From Bacteroidales bacterium (lineage in GTDB: Bacteria > Bacteroidota > Bacteroidia > Bacteroidales > WCHB1-69): DNA of 6,194 bases. Each line of letters begins with the position of its first letter. Within the stretch, counting starts at the first letter, position 1. A program made the translations under genes and the position numbers. The DNA is taken from positions 1-6,194 of the forward strand of contig JAFZUH010000131.1 in assembly GCA_017618435.1 (NCBI GenBank), in the 5' to 3' direction. Below the pieces are notes generated by a model. That model did no database searches, had not been told where the DNA came from, and worked only from the letters and a program-made list of their open reading frames with translations. This document shows, piece by piece, positions 1 to 6,194 of the stretch.

Positions 1-308
1 AAAGACTAAAAAAAGAACTAGAAGTATCAAGAAATAATGAAGAAACATATAGATTAGAAATGTTAGATATAACGAAAAAATTAGGATTAAATGAAGAAAC
101 AATGTTTGATGAAGTAAAAGATAAAGCAGAAAGACTAAATAATATAATAAAAGAAGTAAGAGAATATATAGAAAAATATGAAACAATATCAGGTTATTAT
201 GATAGTAATTATGATGAACATCTAAAAGATAATACATATCAAAAAAAATCAGAGTTACATCAAACAGATAAATTTGTTGTACGTTATCCTTTTTTGAAGA
301 TTTTTTAA
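1..308 (+). CDS. Unrecognised coiled-coil-like protein, C-terminal part (5' end outside window)
   Basis: The frame is open from the window edge (first full codon at 3), so the ATG at 60 is probably an internal methionine and this is the last ~101 residues of a longer protein. The visible part is highly charged, rich in Lys, Glu, Asn and Ile, with heptad-like helical stretches such as RLNNIIKEVREYIEKYE, which suggests a coiled coil. There is no membrane segment or catalytic motif that I recognise. Codons up to about position 270 end almost always in A (aga, gaa, ata, gta, cta). The last 11 codons (about 273-305) switch to mostly T-ending codons and encode a hydrophobic tail, FVVRYPFLKIF, which may be a chimeric or read-through end. 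The stop lies 2 nt before the gwsS-like start, so the two are probably co-transcribed. It does not resemble the ATP-grasp ligase expected beside a grasp-with-spasm maturase. A C-terminal piece of a mobilization or phage-type coiled-coil protein is possible but unsupported. Confidence 0.6.
   Translation, partial: RLKKELEVSRNNEETYRLEMLDITKKLGLNEETMFDEVKDKAERLNNIIKEVREYIEKYETISGYYDSNYDEHLKDNTYQKKSELHQTDKFVVRYPFLKIF
269..276 (+). promoter_or_regulatory. Possible -7 box upstream of the SPASM maturase gene
   Basis: The sequence TAAATTTG fits the Bacteroidota TAnnTTTG -7 consensus and lies 34 nt before the gwsS-like ATG, which would give a short leader. I see no TTG-type -33 element about 19-21 nt further upstream. 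Such motifs arise readily by chance in DNA this AT-rich, so this is only a candidate. Its position coincides with the codon-style change in the upstream reading frame. Confidence 0.2.
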
Positions 309-310
309 TC

Positions 311-1372
311 ATGAAAGTTATTAAATTATTTTCGGATATATTAGTGGTAGATGGATTTCAACGGAGTCTCATACAAGATTATAATCGAAAAAAAACTTTT
401 TTTATTCCGCTGGAATTAAGCGATTTGATAAAAAGATATGATGGTAAAATATCAATAAATCAGATAAATAAGTTGAAGAAACACAAACAAAAAAATATTT
501 ATATTGAATATTATGAGTTTTTAAAAGAGAATGATATTATTTTTATTGTGGAAGATTCATTGCAAAATTTATTTCCTAAAATTTCTAAAAAATATGAATT
601 ACCTTTTAATATTGATTGTTTAACGATATTATTGTCAAATATTAACTATACAATTATATATAAAGCATTTGAAAAAGGCTTATTTAATACTATAGCGTGT
701 TTTTCTATTACGTGTTGTGATGAAGTACATTTGAAAGACATACATGCTTTAATAGATATTATAAGTAGAAGTGAAGCTAGATATGTTAAAATAACAATAC
801 AAAAAGATCGACATTTAACTTATAAAAATTCATTATTACTCATTGAATATATAGATATATCTATAAAATATAATTTTTTTCAAGAGATTGTGTATCAGAT
901 AAAATATCCGAAATTTTCAAATATATTTGCATTATATATAGAATCATTATATTATAATCCTTATTTTCATAAACAAATATTTATAGACTATGATGGTGCT
1001 ATAAAAAATACACCAGAAACAGAAGATGTTGGTTTTAATATAAAATTTATAAATAAAGAATCCACTTTTGAAAAGATTGTAAACAATTCATCACTAAAAA
1101 GATACGATAAAATAACAAAGGATAAAATAGAAATTTGCAAAGTCTGTGAAATGCGTTATATGTGCATAAATAATAAAGTGCCACAAAAAAAAGGTCAATA
1201 TTGGTATTATCAAACAAGTTGTATTTATAATCCTTTTATTTGTAAGTGGGCTGATGATGAAAACTTTGTTCCCATAGAAGAATGTGGTTATTTTGATAAA
1301 TCATTTCGATTTGTTCCAGATTATGAAAAAATAGATCTGTTAAACAAGACTATTTGGGGAGACAAAGAATGA
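311..1372 (+). CDS. gwsS: Grasp-with-spasm system SPASM-domain peptide maturase
   Basis: This 353-residue protein matches, from memory, the SPASM-domain component of the Bacteroidota grasp-with-spasm systems, in which an ATP-grasp enzyme and a SPASM protein act on a short precursor peptide. The start MKVIKLFSD, the FIP motif near residue 31 and the C-terminal DYEKIDLLNKTIW are family-like. The C-terminal SPASM region carries C276-x2-C279-x5-C285, then C304, C311 and C325, in the contexts CKVCEMRYMC, CIYNPFICKW and EECGYF; these are likely Fe-S cluster ligands. The N-terminal two thirds lack the radical SAM CX3CX2C motif: the only other cysteines are C103, C130, C135 and C136. It is therefore a SPASM protein without a visible SAM-binding cluster, as I recall for this family. 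The start at 311 is the only good one, since the frame is closed by a stop at 269-271. The gene is much AT-richer than the genes downstream, suggesting acquisition. Neither the ATP-grasp partner nor a precursor is visible. Confidence 0.85.
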   Translation: MKVIKLFSDILVVDGFQRSLIQDYNRKKTFFIPLELSDLIKRYDGKISINQINKLKKHKQKNIYIEYYEFLKENDIIFIVEDSLQNLFPKISKKYELPFNIDCLTILLSNINYTIIYKAFEKGLFNTIACFSITCCDEVHLKDIHALIDIISRSEARYVKITIQKDRHLTYKNSLLLIEYIDISIKYNFFQEIVYQIKYPKFSNIFALYIESLYYNPYFHKQIFIDYDGAIKNTPETEDVGFNIKFINKESTFEKIVNNSSLKRYDKITKDKIEICKVCEMRYMCINNKVPQKKGQYWYYQTSCIYNPFICKWADDENFVPIEECGYFDKSFRFVPDYEKIDLLNKTIWGDKE

Positions 1373-1412
1373 TTTTTATTAGGAAAAGTTCAAGTTGGAA
1401 TTTATAAAATTT

Positions 1413-1433
1413 TAGTGAAAATTTTACTATTTT
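1413..1433 (+). terminator. Weak AT-rich hairpin between convergent genes
   Basis: An imperfect inverted repeat at 1413-1429 (TAGTGAAA with TTTACTA, one G-T pair, loop about 3 nt) is followed on the + strand by a short T run. It lies between the convergent gwsS-like gene and the phosphopantetheinyl transferase gene and overlaps the latter's stop codon, so it could act on both strands. The stem is short and AT-rich, so its strength is doubtful. Confidence 0.3.
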
Positions 1434-2086
1434 AATTCTACCAACAGATTGTGTATAGATTCTATACAAGATAATACCAAAACATAGCCATCTATTATTT
1501 TAAAATAAAAATCCGCCAAAGAGGAAAAGTGAGGGTTGGACACCTTTATTTTTCCTCTTTTTTGTTCAAAGTCTATGCTTTGCAGGGCTATATCTTCAAA
1601 AAAACTGATACCCTGTTCGTAATATTGCTTGTACACGGCTTCTTTGGCTCCCCAAACTATATGCAGGGTAATATTGTCAATATGCGGCAATAGTTTCCGC
1701 TCGCTGTCAAGCAGTATTTTGTCCTCTATCCGTAGAATTTTCTCCCCTATTTTTTCAATATCAATACCGATTGGCACTTTTGGAGAAAAAGCAACAGCGA
1801 CATAATCAAAACTATGGCTAATAGACAGGAAACCTTTTGGCTCTGTCAAAACAGGTTTTTCGTTGTTGAAATACGCAAGGCGGTAATCGCTACCGAGCAT
1901 GTTTTTCAGCAGAAACCTGCTCCACAGCCACTGCAAACGTCTGTTTTTGTGTTTGAAATTTTGCAACAACAATCTATCTTGTTCGCTCAAAACAACATTG
2001 TCGAGCAACATTTGCTCGTCATCTGTCATTTTTGTCCAAACAATTTGAATGTTTCTGTCAAGATTATTCCACGTTTCCAAAGGCAT
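1427..2086 (-). CDS. 4'-phosphopantetheinyl transferase superfamily protein (Sfp-like)
   Basis: This enzyme transfers the phosphopantetheine arm of coenzyme A to a conserved serine of acyl or peptidyl carrier proteins. It is cytoplasmic and needs Mg2+. Starting at 2086 gives 219 residues, normal for the Sfp-like family. Visible motifs in order: RRLQWLWSRFLLKNML (about 49-64), NEKPVL (75-80), SISHS (88-92), IGIDIE (106-111, metal ligands D109 and E111) and WGAKEAVYK (145-153, catalytic K148 and E149). All key residues are intact. The open frame extends to an ATG at 2179 (250 residues). I prefer 2086 because MPLE is the usual N terminus of Bacteroidota members, because the 31 extra residues have no family match, and because a TAnnTTTG box lies inside the extension. 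It is a single gene, convergent with the SPASM maturase and divergent from gldF. Base composition matches the gld operon, so it is probably native and not part of the peptide system. The carrier-protein target (fatty acid synthesis or a polyketide/peptide pathway) cannot be told from here. Confidence 0.92.
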   Translation of the reverse strand: MPLETWNNLDRNIQIVWTKMTDDEQMLLDNVVLSEQDRLLLQNFKHKNRRLQWLWSRFLLKNMLGSDYRLAYFNNEKPVLTEPKGFLSISHSFDYVAVAFSPKVPIGIDIEKIGEKILRIEDKILLDSERKLLPHIDNITLHIVWGAKEAVYKQYYEQGISFFEDIALQSIDFEQKRGKIKVSNPHFSSLADFYFKIIDGYVLVLSCIESIHNLLVELK

Positions 2087-2109
2087 AAATATATAAAAAC
2101 CATCAAATA

Positions 2110-2117
2110 CAAAAATA
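2110..2117 (-). promoter_or_regulatory. Candidate -7 box for the phosphopantetheinyl transferase gene
   Basis: Read on the - strand, this is TATTTTTG, fitting the Bacteroidota TAnnTTTG -7 box, 23 nt upstream of the preferred ATG at 2086. No clear TTG-type -33 element is visible. If real, it excludes the longer start at 2179. Confidence 0.35.
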
Positions 2118-2201
2118 ACATTTTTCGTTGAAAGGAAATCTTTTTTGGCGGAAAAATTGCAGACAAGCGTTTTTCTCAAATAAATATATGATAAAAAATG
2201 C

Positions 2202-2209
2202 TATTTTTG
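2202..2209 (+). promoter_or_regulatory. Candidate -7 box for the gldF-gldG-DUF4340-tsaE operon
   Basis: TATTTTTG followed by C fits the TAnnTTTG -7 box of Bacteroidota primary sigma promoters. It is 50 nt before the gldF ATG, which would give a leader of roughly 40-45 nt. It overlaps a perfect 6-bp inverted repeat (AAAAAT at 2194-2199 and ATTTTT at 2203-2208). No convincing -33 TTG is present at the usual spacing. The leader before gldF is A-rich without a Shine-Dalgarno sequence, as is typical in this phylum. Confidence 0.5.
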
Positions 2210-2259
2210 CAGTTTAGGTTTGAACAGATACAATTCGGGCAAAAAAATATAAAAATAAG

Positions 2260-2991
2260 ATGTATAGTTTGTATATCAAAGAGATAAAAGTTTTTCTGCA
2301 TTCCATTATCGGATATATTGTAATGGGTGTGTTTTTAAGTCTGACGGGTTTGTTTTTGTGGGTTTTCCCAATGTCATATAATATTTTGGACAGAGGTTAT
2401 GCCGATTTGGGGTCGTTTTTTGGTCTGGCTCCCATTGTTTTTCTGTTGCTCATACCCGCCATTACCATGCGTAGTTTTGCCGAAGAAAAAAGAGTGGGCA
2501 CCATGGAACTTTTGCTGACAATGCCATTGAACAACCGTCAAATCGTTTTGGCAAAATATTTAGCGGCGATAACCTTGCTGTTCATCGCCTTGCTTCCGAC
2601 ATTGATTTATGTTTTTTCCATCAATGCCTTGGGCTATCCGCAAGGCAATATGGATATGGGAGCCACGTGGGGTTCTTATTTGGGTCTGTTGTTTTTGGGG
2701 GCAAGTTTTGCTGCCATCGGGCTTTTTGCCTCTTTGATAACCGACAGCCAGATAGTTTCGTTTATCGTAGCCGTATTGTTGTGTTTTGTCATTTGGTTGG
2801 GATTCGATTTTATTTATTCTTTTAATATTTTTGGTTCTTTTGGGTTAATTATCAAATCATTGGGCATAGAACATCACTATTCTTCCATCAGCAGAGGCGT
2901 GATAGACACAAGAGATGTAATTTATTTTTTGAGTGTCATTGTTCTCTTTTTGGAATTTTCCCATCTGAAATTACAAAGTAGAAAGTGGTAG
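2260..2991 (+). CDS. gldF: Gliding-motility-associated ABC transporter permease GldF
   Basis: This is a 243-residue ABC-2 type inner-membrane permease. In flavobacteria GldF works with the GldA ATPase and GldG in a transporter linked to gliding motility. Homologues are also found in Bacteroidota that do not glide, where the transported substrate is unknown. About six membrane segments can be seen, near residues 14-36, 52-70, 99-121, 137-159, 163-188 and 219-236. The loop FAEEKRVGTMELLLTMPL (73-90) is the characteristic ABC-2 cytoplasmic motif thought to contact the ATPase. The length is normal for GldF and the start is the first ATG of the frame. It is the first gene of a tight operon, 5 nt before the gldG ATG. 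No ATPase gene lies in the window, so the energising subunit is probably encoded elsewhere, as gldA often is. Confidence 0.93.
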   Translation: MYSLYIKEIKVFLHSIIGYIVMGVFLSLTGLFLWVFPMSYNILDRGYADLGSFFGLAPIVFLLLIPAITMRSFAEEKRVGTMELLLTMPLNNRQIVLAKYLAAITLLFIALLPTLIYVFSINALGYPQGNMDMGATWGSYLGLLFLGASFAAIGLFASLITDSQIVSFIVAVLLCFVIWLGFDFIYSFNIFGSFGLIIKSLGIEHHYSSISRGVIDTRDVIYFLSVIVLFLEFSHLKLQSRKW

Positions 2992-2996
2992 GACTT

Positions 2997-4763
2997 ATGA
3001 GCGAAAAAAATAAAAAAGAAACGTTGAATATGAAGAGGAGCAATCTCATCGTCTTTTTGATGATTATAATAGTAGTGATAGCCCTGAATATCATCTCTTC
3101 ATTTGTATTTACCCGAATAGATTTAACGGCAGAAAAGCGTTATACCATTTCCAATTCCACGCGGACAATGTTGAAAAATCTTGACGATATTGTTTATATA
3201 AAAGTTTATCTGGACGGCAAGGGTTTGCCCGCCGATTTTGCCGAATTGTCTTTGAAAACAAGAGAACTGTTGGACGAAATGCGTGCATATTCCGACAATA
3301 TTGAATATGAATTTATTGACCCGACAAAAAATGTCAGCACAGAGGAGTTGCGTGCCATCTATGGAGAATTGTATTCCAAAGGCTTAAGACCGCAGCCCAT
3401 ACAAACCATGGAAGCCGATGGTGTCAGCACCCGCTACATTGTTCCCGGGGCTTTGGTGTATTACAAACAGTTTGAAATACCGCTGCAATTGGTAGATTCA
3501 GACGATGGCTTGTTGGCACAACGGGACGATATTGTCAAATATTCCATAGAAAAATTGGAATACAATGTGGGCAATGCCATTCGGAGAATTACCCATCAAC
3601 AAAAAGCCAAGGTTGCTTTTTTGAAAGGTCATGGCGAACTGACCAATGCGGAAGTTTTTAAGGCAGCCGTGGCTATCGCCCAATTTTATGAAGTGGATTC
3701 CGTAGTTTTGGACAACAGAATTACAACGGGTATTTTCAATGTGGTGGTAACAGACACGGTCAATGGGGATTTCAATATCAAAGGAAACAAATATGACCTA
3801 TTAATCATTGCCAAACCGACCAAACCTTTTTCCGATTACGAAAAATTTATGTTGGACCAATTTGTTATGCGTGGCGGAAAACTCTTGTGGTATGTTGACC
3901 CTGTGATGGCCGAAATAGACAGCATGTACAATTTGCCTGAAATGCCTTGTTTGCCGCAAAACCTGAATCTGGAAGATATGTTTTTCCGTTACGGGGTAAG
4001 GTTCAATACCAATTTGCTGCAAGACATCAACGCCTTGTCTATACCTGTCAGCAGCGGAGAAAATGTGGCGGGACAAGCCCAATACAAAATGATTCCATTC
4101 TATTATTTTCCTGTTATCACTCCTTTTGTTGACCACCCTATCGTTAAGAATTTAAGTTGGTTGCGTACAGAGTTTGTCAGTTCAATCGATACCGTGGGAA
4201 CATCGAACAGCAATTTGAAAAAAACGGTGCTTTTAACATCTTCACAAACAACCAAAGTATTGAACACACCTGCCATTATCAGTTTGGAGGTACTCAAAAA
4301 AAGAGCCGATTTGCGACAATTCAACAAACAATATCTGCCTATAAGTGTGTTGGTTGAAGGAGAATTTACCTCTTTATATACCGATTTGCAAGGCGAAAAT
4401 GTCGAACAACTCAATGTTATTTACAAAAGCAAACCAACAAAAATGATTTTTGTCGCCGATGGCGATATGATAAAAAACCAATTCGGAAAAGATAATTTTA
4501 TCTATCCTTTGGGATATGACAAACACACGGCGACCGCTTTTGCCAACAAAAACTTCCTGCTCAATGCGGTCAATTATCTTTGCGATGATGAAGACATTTT
4601 GCAAGTTCGTTCCAAAGATTTCAAAATGAGAATTTTGGATAAAAACAAAATACTTAAAAACCGAGGGTTTTGGCAAACCGTCAATCTTGTTTTGCCCTTG
4701 CTGCTTATCCTGATAATGGGTGTTGTTTTATTAACTATGAGATATTTTAAATATAAAAAATAG
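2997..4763 (+). CDS. gldG: Gliding-motility-associated ABC transporter auxiliary protein GldG
   Basis: This is a membrane-anchored partner of GldF, often annotated as its substrate-binding component. The ATG at 2997 gives 588 residues. One hydrophobic segment lies near the N terminus (about 17-38), followed by the typical FTRIDLTAEKRYTIS. A large extracytoplasmic region of the ABC_transp_aux (GldG) type follows, and one C-terminal membrane helix (about 563-582) ends in basic RYFKYKK. Family motifs are VAFLKGHGEL (about residue 205-215), YDLLIIAKP (about 266) and RGGKLLWYVDPV (about 291-303). A GTG at 2985 would overlap gldF and add 4 residues, and an ATG at 3030 would shorten the protein by 11. 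I chose 2997 because it leaves a 5-nt gap after gldF and has AGGA just upstream; 3030 remains possible. The stop is directly followed by the ATG of the DUF4340 gene, so translation is probably coupled. No damage or frameshift is seen. Confidence 0.92.
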   Translation: MSEKNKKETLNMKRSNLIVFLMIIIVVIALNIISSFVFTRIDLTAEKRYTISNSTRTMLKNLDDIVYIKVYLDGKGLPADFAELSLKTRELLDEMRAYSDNIEYEFIDPTKNVSTEELRAIYGELYSKGLRPQPIQTMEADGVSTRYIVPGALVYYKQFEIPLQLVDSDDGLLAQRDDIVKYSIEKLEYNVGNAIRRITHQQKAKVAFLKGHGELTNAEVFKAAVAIAQFYEVDSVVLDNRITTGIFNVVVTDTVNGDFNIKGNKYDLLIIAKPTKPFSDYEKFMLDQFVMRGGKLLWYVDPVMAEIDSMYNLPEMPCLPQNLNLEDMFFRYGVRFNTNLLQDINALSIPVSSGENVAGQAQYKMIPFYYFPVITPFVDHPIVKNLSWLRTEFVSSIDTVGTSNSNLKKTVLLTSSQTTKVLNTPAIISLEVLKKRADLRQFNKQYLPISVLVEGEFTSLYTDLQGENVEQLNVIYKSKPTKMIFVADGDMIKNQFGKDNFIYPLGYDKHTATAFANKNFLLNAVNYLCDDEDILQVRSKDFKMRILDKNKILKNRGFWQTVNLVLPLLLILIMGVVLLTMRYFKYKK

Positions 4764-5879
4764 ATGAAAGCGAACAAAAAAAATACAATAATTGCCGTTG
4801 TGGCAACCGTTTTGTTATTAATTGCCGTCATATTGTTGTTTTCAAGACAATCGGGAACCATAGGCAAAGATGTAAAAAGTTTTGCCATTGAAGATACGGC
4901 TGCCGTTTACCAAATATTTATTGCCGATGCCAATCAACACCAAGTATTGTTGCAACGTCAAAAAGACAATTCTTGGATTGTAAACAAAGTCTATCCCGCT
5001 ATGCAACCCAATGTGGAAGATTTGTTGGCTTGTATGACCAATGTGGTGGTGAAGGCTCCCGTGGCCAAAAAAGCAAGAGAAAACATAAACAAACAAATGG
5101 CTGTCGGTGCGGTTAAAGTAGAAATATATTACACCGATTATCATATAAATATAGGAAAATTTAAGACTTGGAAATACAAAAACAAAAAAGTTTATTACAT
5201 CGGCCAGCAAACTATGGACAATTTGGGCAATTACGCCTTGTTGGAAGGGGCAAAAGTGCCTTGTGTAATATATCTGCCCGGTTTTAGAGGGTTTGTCCGC
5301 CCGAAATATTCCCCTCTGGAAGACAATTGGCGTTCCCATAACATTGTCAAACTGAAATTATCCAAAATACAAAGAGTGGAAAGCATTGATTTTGAAAACC
5401 CTCAGCAAAGTTTTCGTATAGAAAAAAGTGCAGACCAACGGCATTTTGATATATTTAATATGGAAAATATTCAACTTGTGCCTTATGATACGCTCAAGAT
5501 GTTGGACCACCTGTCCGATTATCGTGATTTGAATTACGAAATGCAGGAGACAGAATTGACAGCGGAAGAAATAGACAGTATTTTTTCCCGCAAGTTTAAA
5601 GAAATCACCATTACCGATATTGACGGCAATTCAACAAAAATAACCATGTTTAGAATTGAAACCATCTTGAACACAGACGAATACGATTATAATATGGCTT
5701 TCGTAGATGCTTTTAACAGAGATAAATTTTATGCCATTATTAATGATAATCCGTCTGAAATATTCTTGTGTCAATTCTTTGTTTTTGACAGAATTGTTCA
5801 ACCGCTTGAGTATTATTTTATTGATTCTCCCCACAAAGCAACGCCATCGTTGCGGGAAATAAAAGAATATGGAAATTAA
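4764..5879 (+). CDS. DUF4340 domain-containing membrane-anchored protein
   Basis: This 371-residue protein of unknown function has a short basic N terminus (MKANKKN) and one membrane helix or uncleaved signal anchor (about 8-27), with the rest probably outside the cytoplasm. The DUF4340 repeat-like pattern shows in SFAIEDTAAVYQIFI (39-53) with LLQRQKDNSWIVN (62-74), and again around IQRVESIDFENPQQSFRI (202-219). The central LEGAKVPCVIYLPGFRGFV (160-178) and LEDNWRS (185-191) are as in Bacteroidota members I recall. DUF4340 proteins often sit beside GldG-like ABC auxiliary genes, so it is probably an extra subunit of the GldF-GldG complex; this is inference from context. Its ATG follows the gldG stop with no gap. 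Its 3' end overlaps the tsaE start by 11 nt, implying coupled translation. Codon use matches gldF and gldG. Confidence 0.85.
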   Translation: MKANKKNTIIAVVATVLLLIAVILLFSRQSGTIGKDVKSFAIEDTAAVYQIFIADANQHQVLLQRQKDNSWIVNKVYPAMQPNVEDLLACMTNVVVKAPVAKKARENINKQMAVGAVKVEIYYTDYHINIGKFKTWKYKNKKVYYIGQQTMDNLGNYALLEGAKVPCVIYLPGFRGFVRPKYSPLEDNWRSHNIVKLKLSKIQRVESIDFENPQQSFRIEKSADQRHFDIFNMENIQLVPYDTLKMLDHLSDYRDLNYEMQETELTAEEIDSIFSRKFKEITITDIDGNSTKITMFRIETILNTDEYDYNMAFVDAFNRDKFYAIINDNPSEIFLCQFFVFDRIVQPLEYYFIDSPHKATPSLREIKEYGN

Positions 5880-6194
5880 ATGTAAACATATTGCCGATTT
5901 GCCACAAGTGGCAAAAGCGTTGTTGCAAGCCTATCCGACTCAACGGATATTTGCTCTTCGCGGGCAAATGGGAGCAGGCAAAACAACATTTATGCAGGCT
6001 ATGCTGACTTGTTTGGGAAGCAAAAGCGAGGCTTCGAGTCCGACCTTTGCCCTCGTGAATGAATATGAACTACCCGACGAAAAACTTTGCTATCATTTTG
6101 ATTTTTACCGCATAAAAAACATAGAAGAAGCCATCAATATCGGTCTTGAAGAATATTTGTATAGCGGTTATTACTGCTTTATAGAATGGGCAGA
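5869..6194 (+). CDS. tsaE: tRNA threonylcarbamoyladenosine biosynthesis ATPase TsaE (3' end outside window)
   Basis: TsaE (formerly YjeE) is the P-loop ATPase that supports TsaB-TsaD in adding the threonylcarbamoyl group to A37 of tRNAs reading ANN codons. It is cytoplasmic and usually essential. The first 108 residues are present; family members are about 140-150 long, so roughly the last quarter is missing. Visible motifs are the Walker A GQMGAGKTT (32-40, with K38 and T39), SSPTFALVNEY (56-66, switch-like segment with T59), HFDFYRI (76-82, D78) and FIEWA (104-108, the conserved Glu-Trp). Nothing appears broken. The ATG at 5869 lies inside the DUF4340 gene, overlapping its last 11 nt, and starts just before the region matching TsaE. 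It is probably read from the gld operon promoter, though there is no known functional link to gliding proteins. Confidence 0.93.
   Translation, partial: MEIKCKHIADLPQVAKALLQAYPTQRIFALRGQMGAGKTTFMQAMLTCLGSKSEASSPTFALVNEYELPDEKLCYHFDFYRIKNIEEAINIGLEEYLYSGYYCFIEWA

Noticed and set aside
60..308. Treating the ATG at 60 as the true start of the first gene
   Set aside because: The frame stays open upstream to the window edge with the same charged composition and A-ending codons, so the methionine is probably internal.
311..1372. Calling the SPASM protein a radical SAM enzyme
   Set aside because: There is no CX3CX2C motif anywhere; the N-terminal cysteines (C103, C130, C135, C136) have the wrong spacing. 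Only the C-terminal SPASM region is supported.
1373..1426. Small RNA or precursor peptide gene in the gap after the maturase
   Set aside because: The gap is only about 54 nt, with no ORF of useful length and only an AT-rich hairpin that fits a weak terminator better.
1814..2131. + strand open frame of 105 codons
   Set aside because: It lies opposite the well-supported transferase gene and shows no recognisable protein features; it is a shadow frame.
2087..2179. 31-residue N-terminal extension of the phosphopantetheinyl transferase starting at 2179
   Set aside because: The family N terminus fits MPLE at 2086, the extension has no recognisable match, and it contains a promoter-like box.
2985..2996. 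GTG start for gldG overlapping gldF
   Set aside because: The ATG at 2997 is a stronger codon and needs no overlap; the four extra residues match nothing in the family.
4842..5339. - strand open frame of 165 codons
   Set aside because: It is antisense to the DUF4340 gene, which has clear family motifs; the translation has no recognisable domain and no operon context.

Overview
The window looks like chromosomal DNA from a member of the Bacteroidota, perhaps a Bacteroidales-type genome. The evidence is a gldF-gldG pair with the Bacteroidota form of the DUF4340 partner protein, a grasp-with-spasm type SPASM protein, A-rich leaders with little Shine-Dalgarno signal, and TAnnTTTG-like (-7) promoter boxes. 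I see no tRNA, rRNA, CRISPR array, insertion sequence or transposase.

The layout has two parts with different base composition. Positions 1 to about 1375 are very AT-rich: hand counts give 14 G+C in 61-120 and 11 in 841-900. This part holds the 3' end of an unrecognised coiled-coil-like gene and then a complete SPASM-domain peptide maturase of the grasp-with-spasm family (gwsS-like), both on the + strand. From about 1430 onward the composition is ordinary, with 26 G+C in 1681-1740 and 26 in 2461-2520. This part holds a 4'-phosphopantetheinyl transferase on the - strand, convergent with the maturase. A short divergent promoter region follows, and then a tight + strand operon: gldF, gldG, a DUF4340 membrane-anchored protein, and tsaE, which runs off the window end.

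How the genes work together: GldF (ABC-2 permease), GldG (membrane-anchored auxiliary protein) and the DUF4340 protein probably form one envelope complex driven by an ATPase encoded elsewhere (GldA in gliding flavobacteria). TsaE makes an essential tRNA modification and seems to share only transcription and translational coupling with them. The phosphopantetheinyl transferase activates carrier proteins and stands alone. The SPASM protein should work with an ATP-grasp ligase and a short precursor peptide in making a ribosomally synthesised modified peptide. Neither partner is visible here, and the gene just upstream is not recognisably the ligase.

The left AT-rich block is the most unusual part: an apparently acquired maturase gene whose upstream neighbour changes codon style sharply just before the maturase start. 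The remainder is ordinary core Bacteroidota genome.
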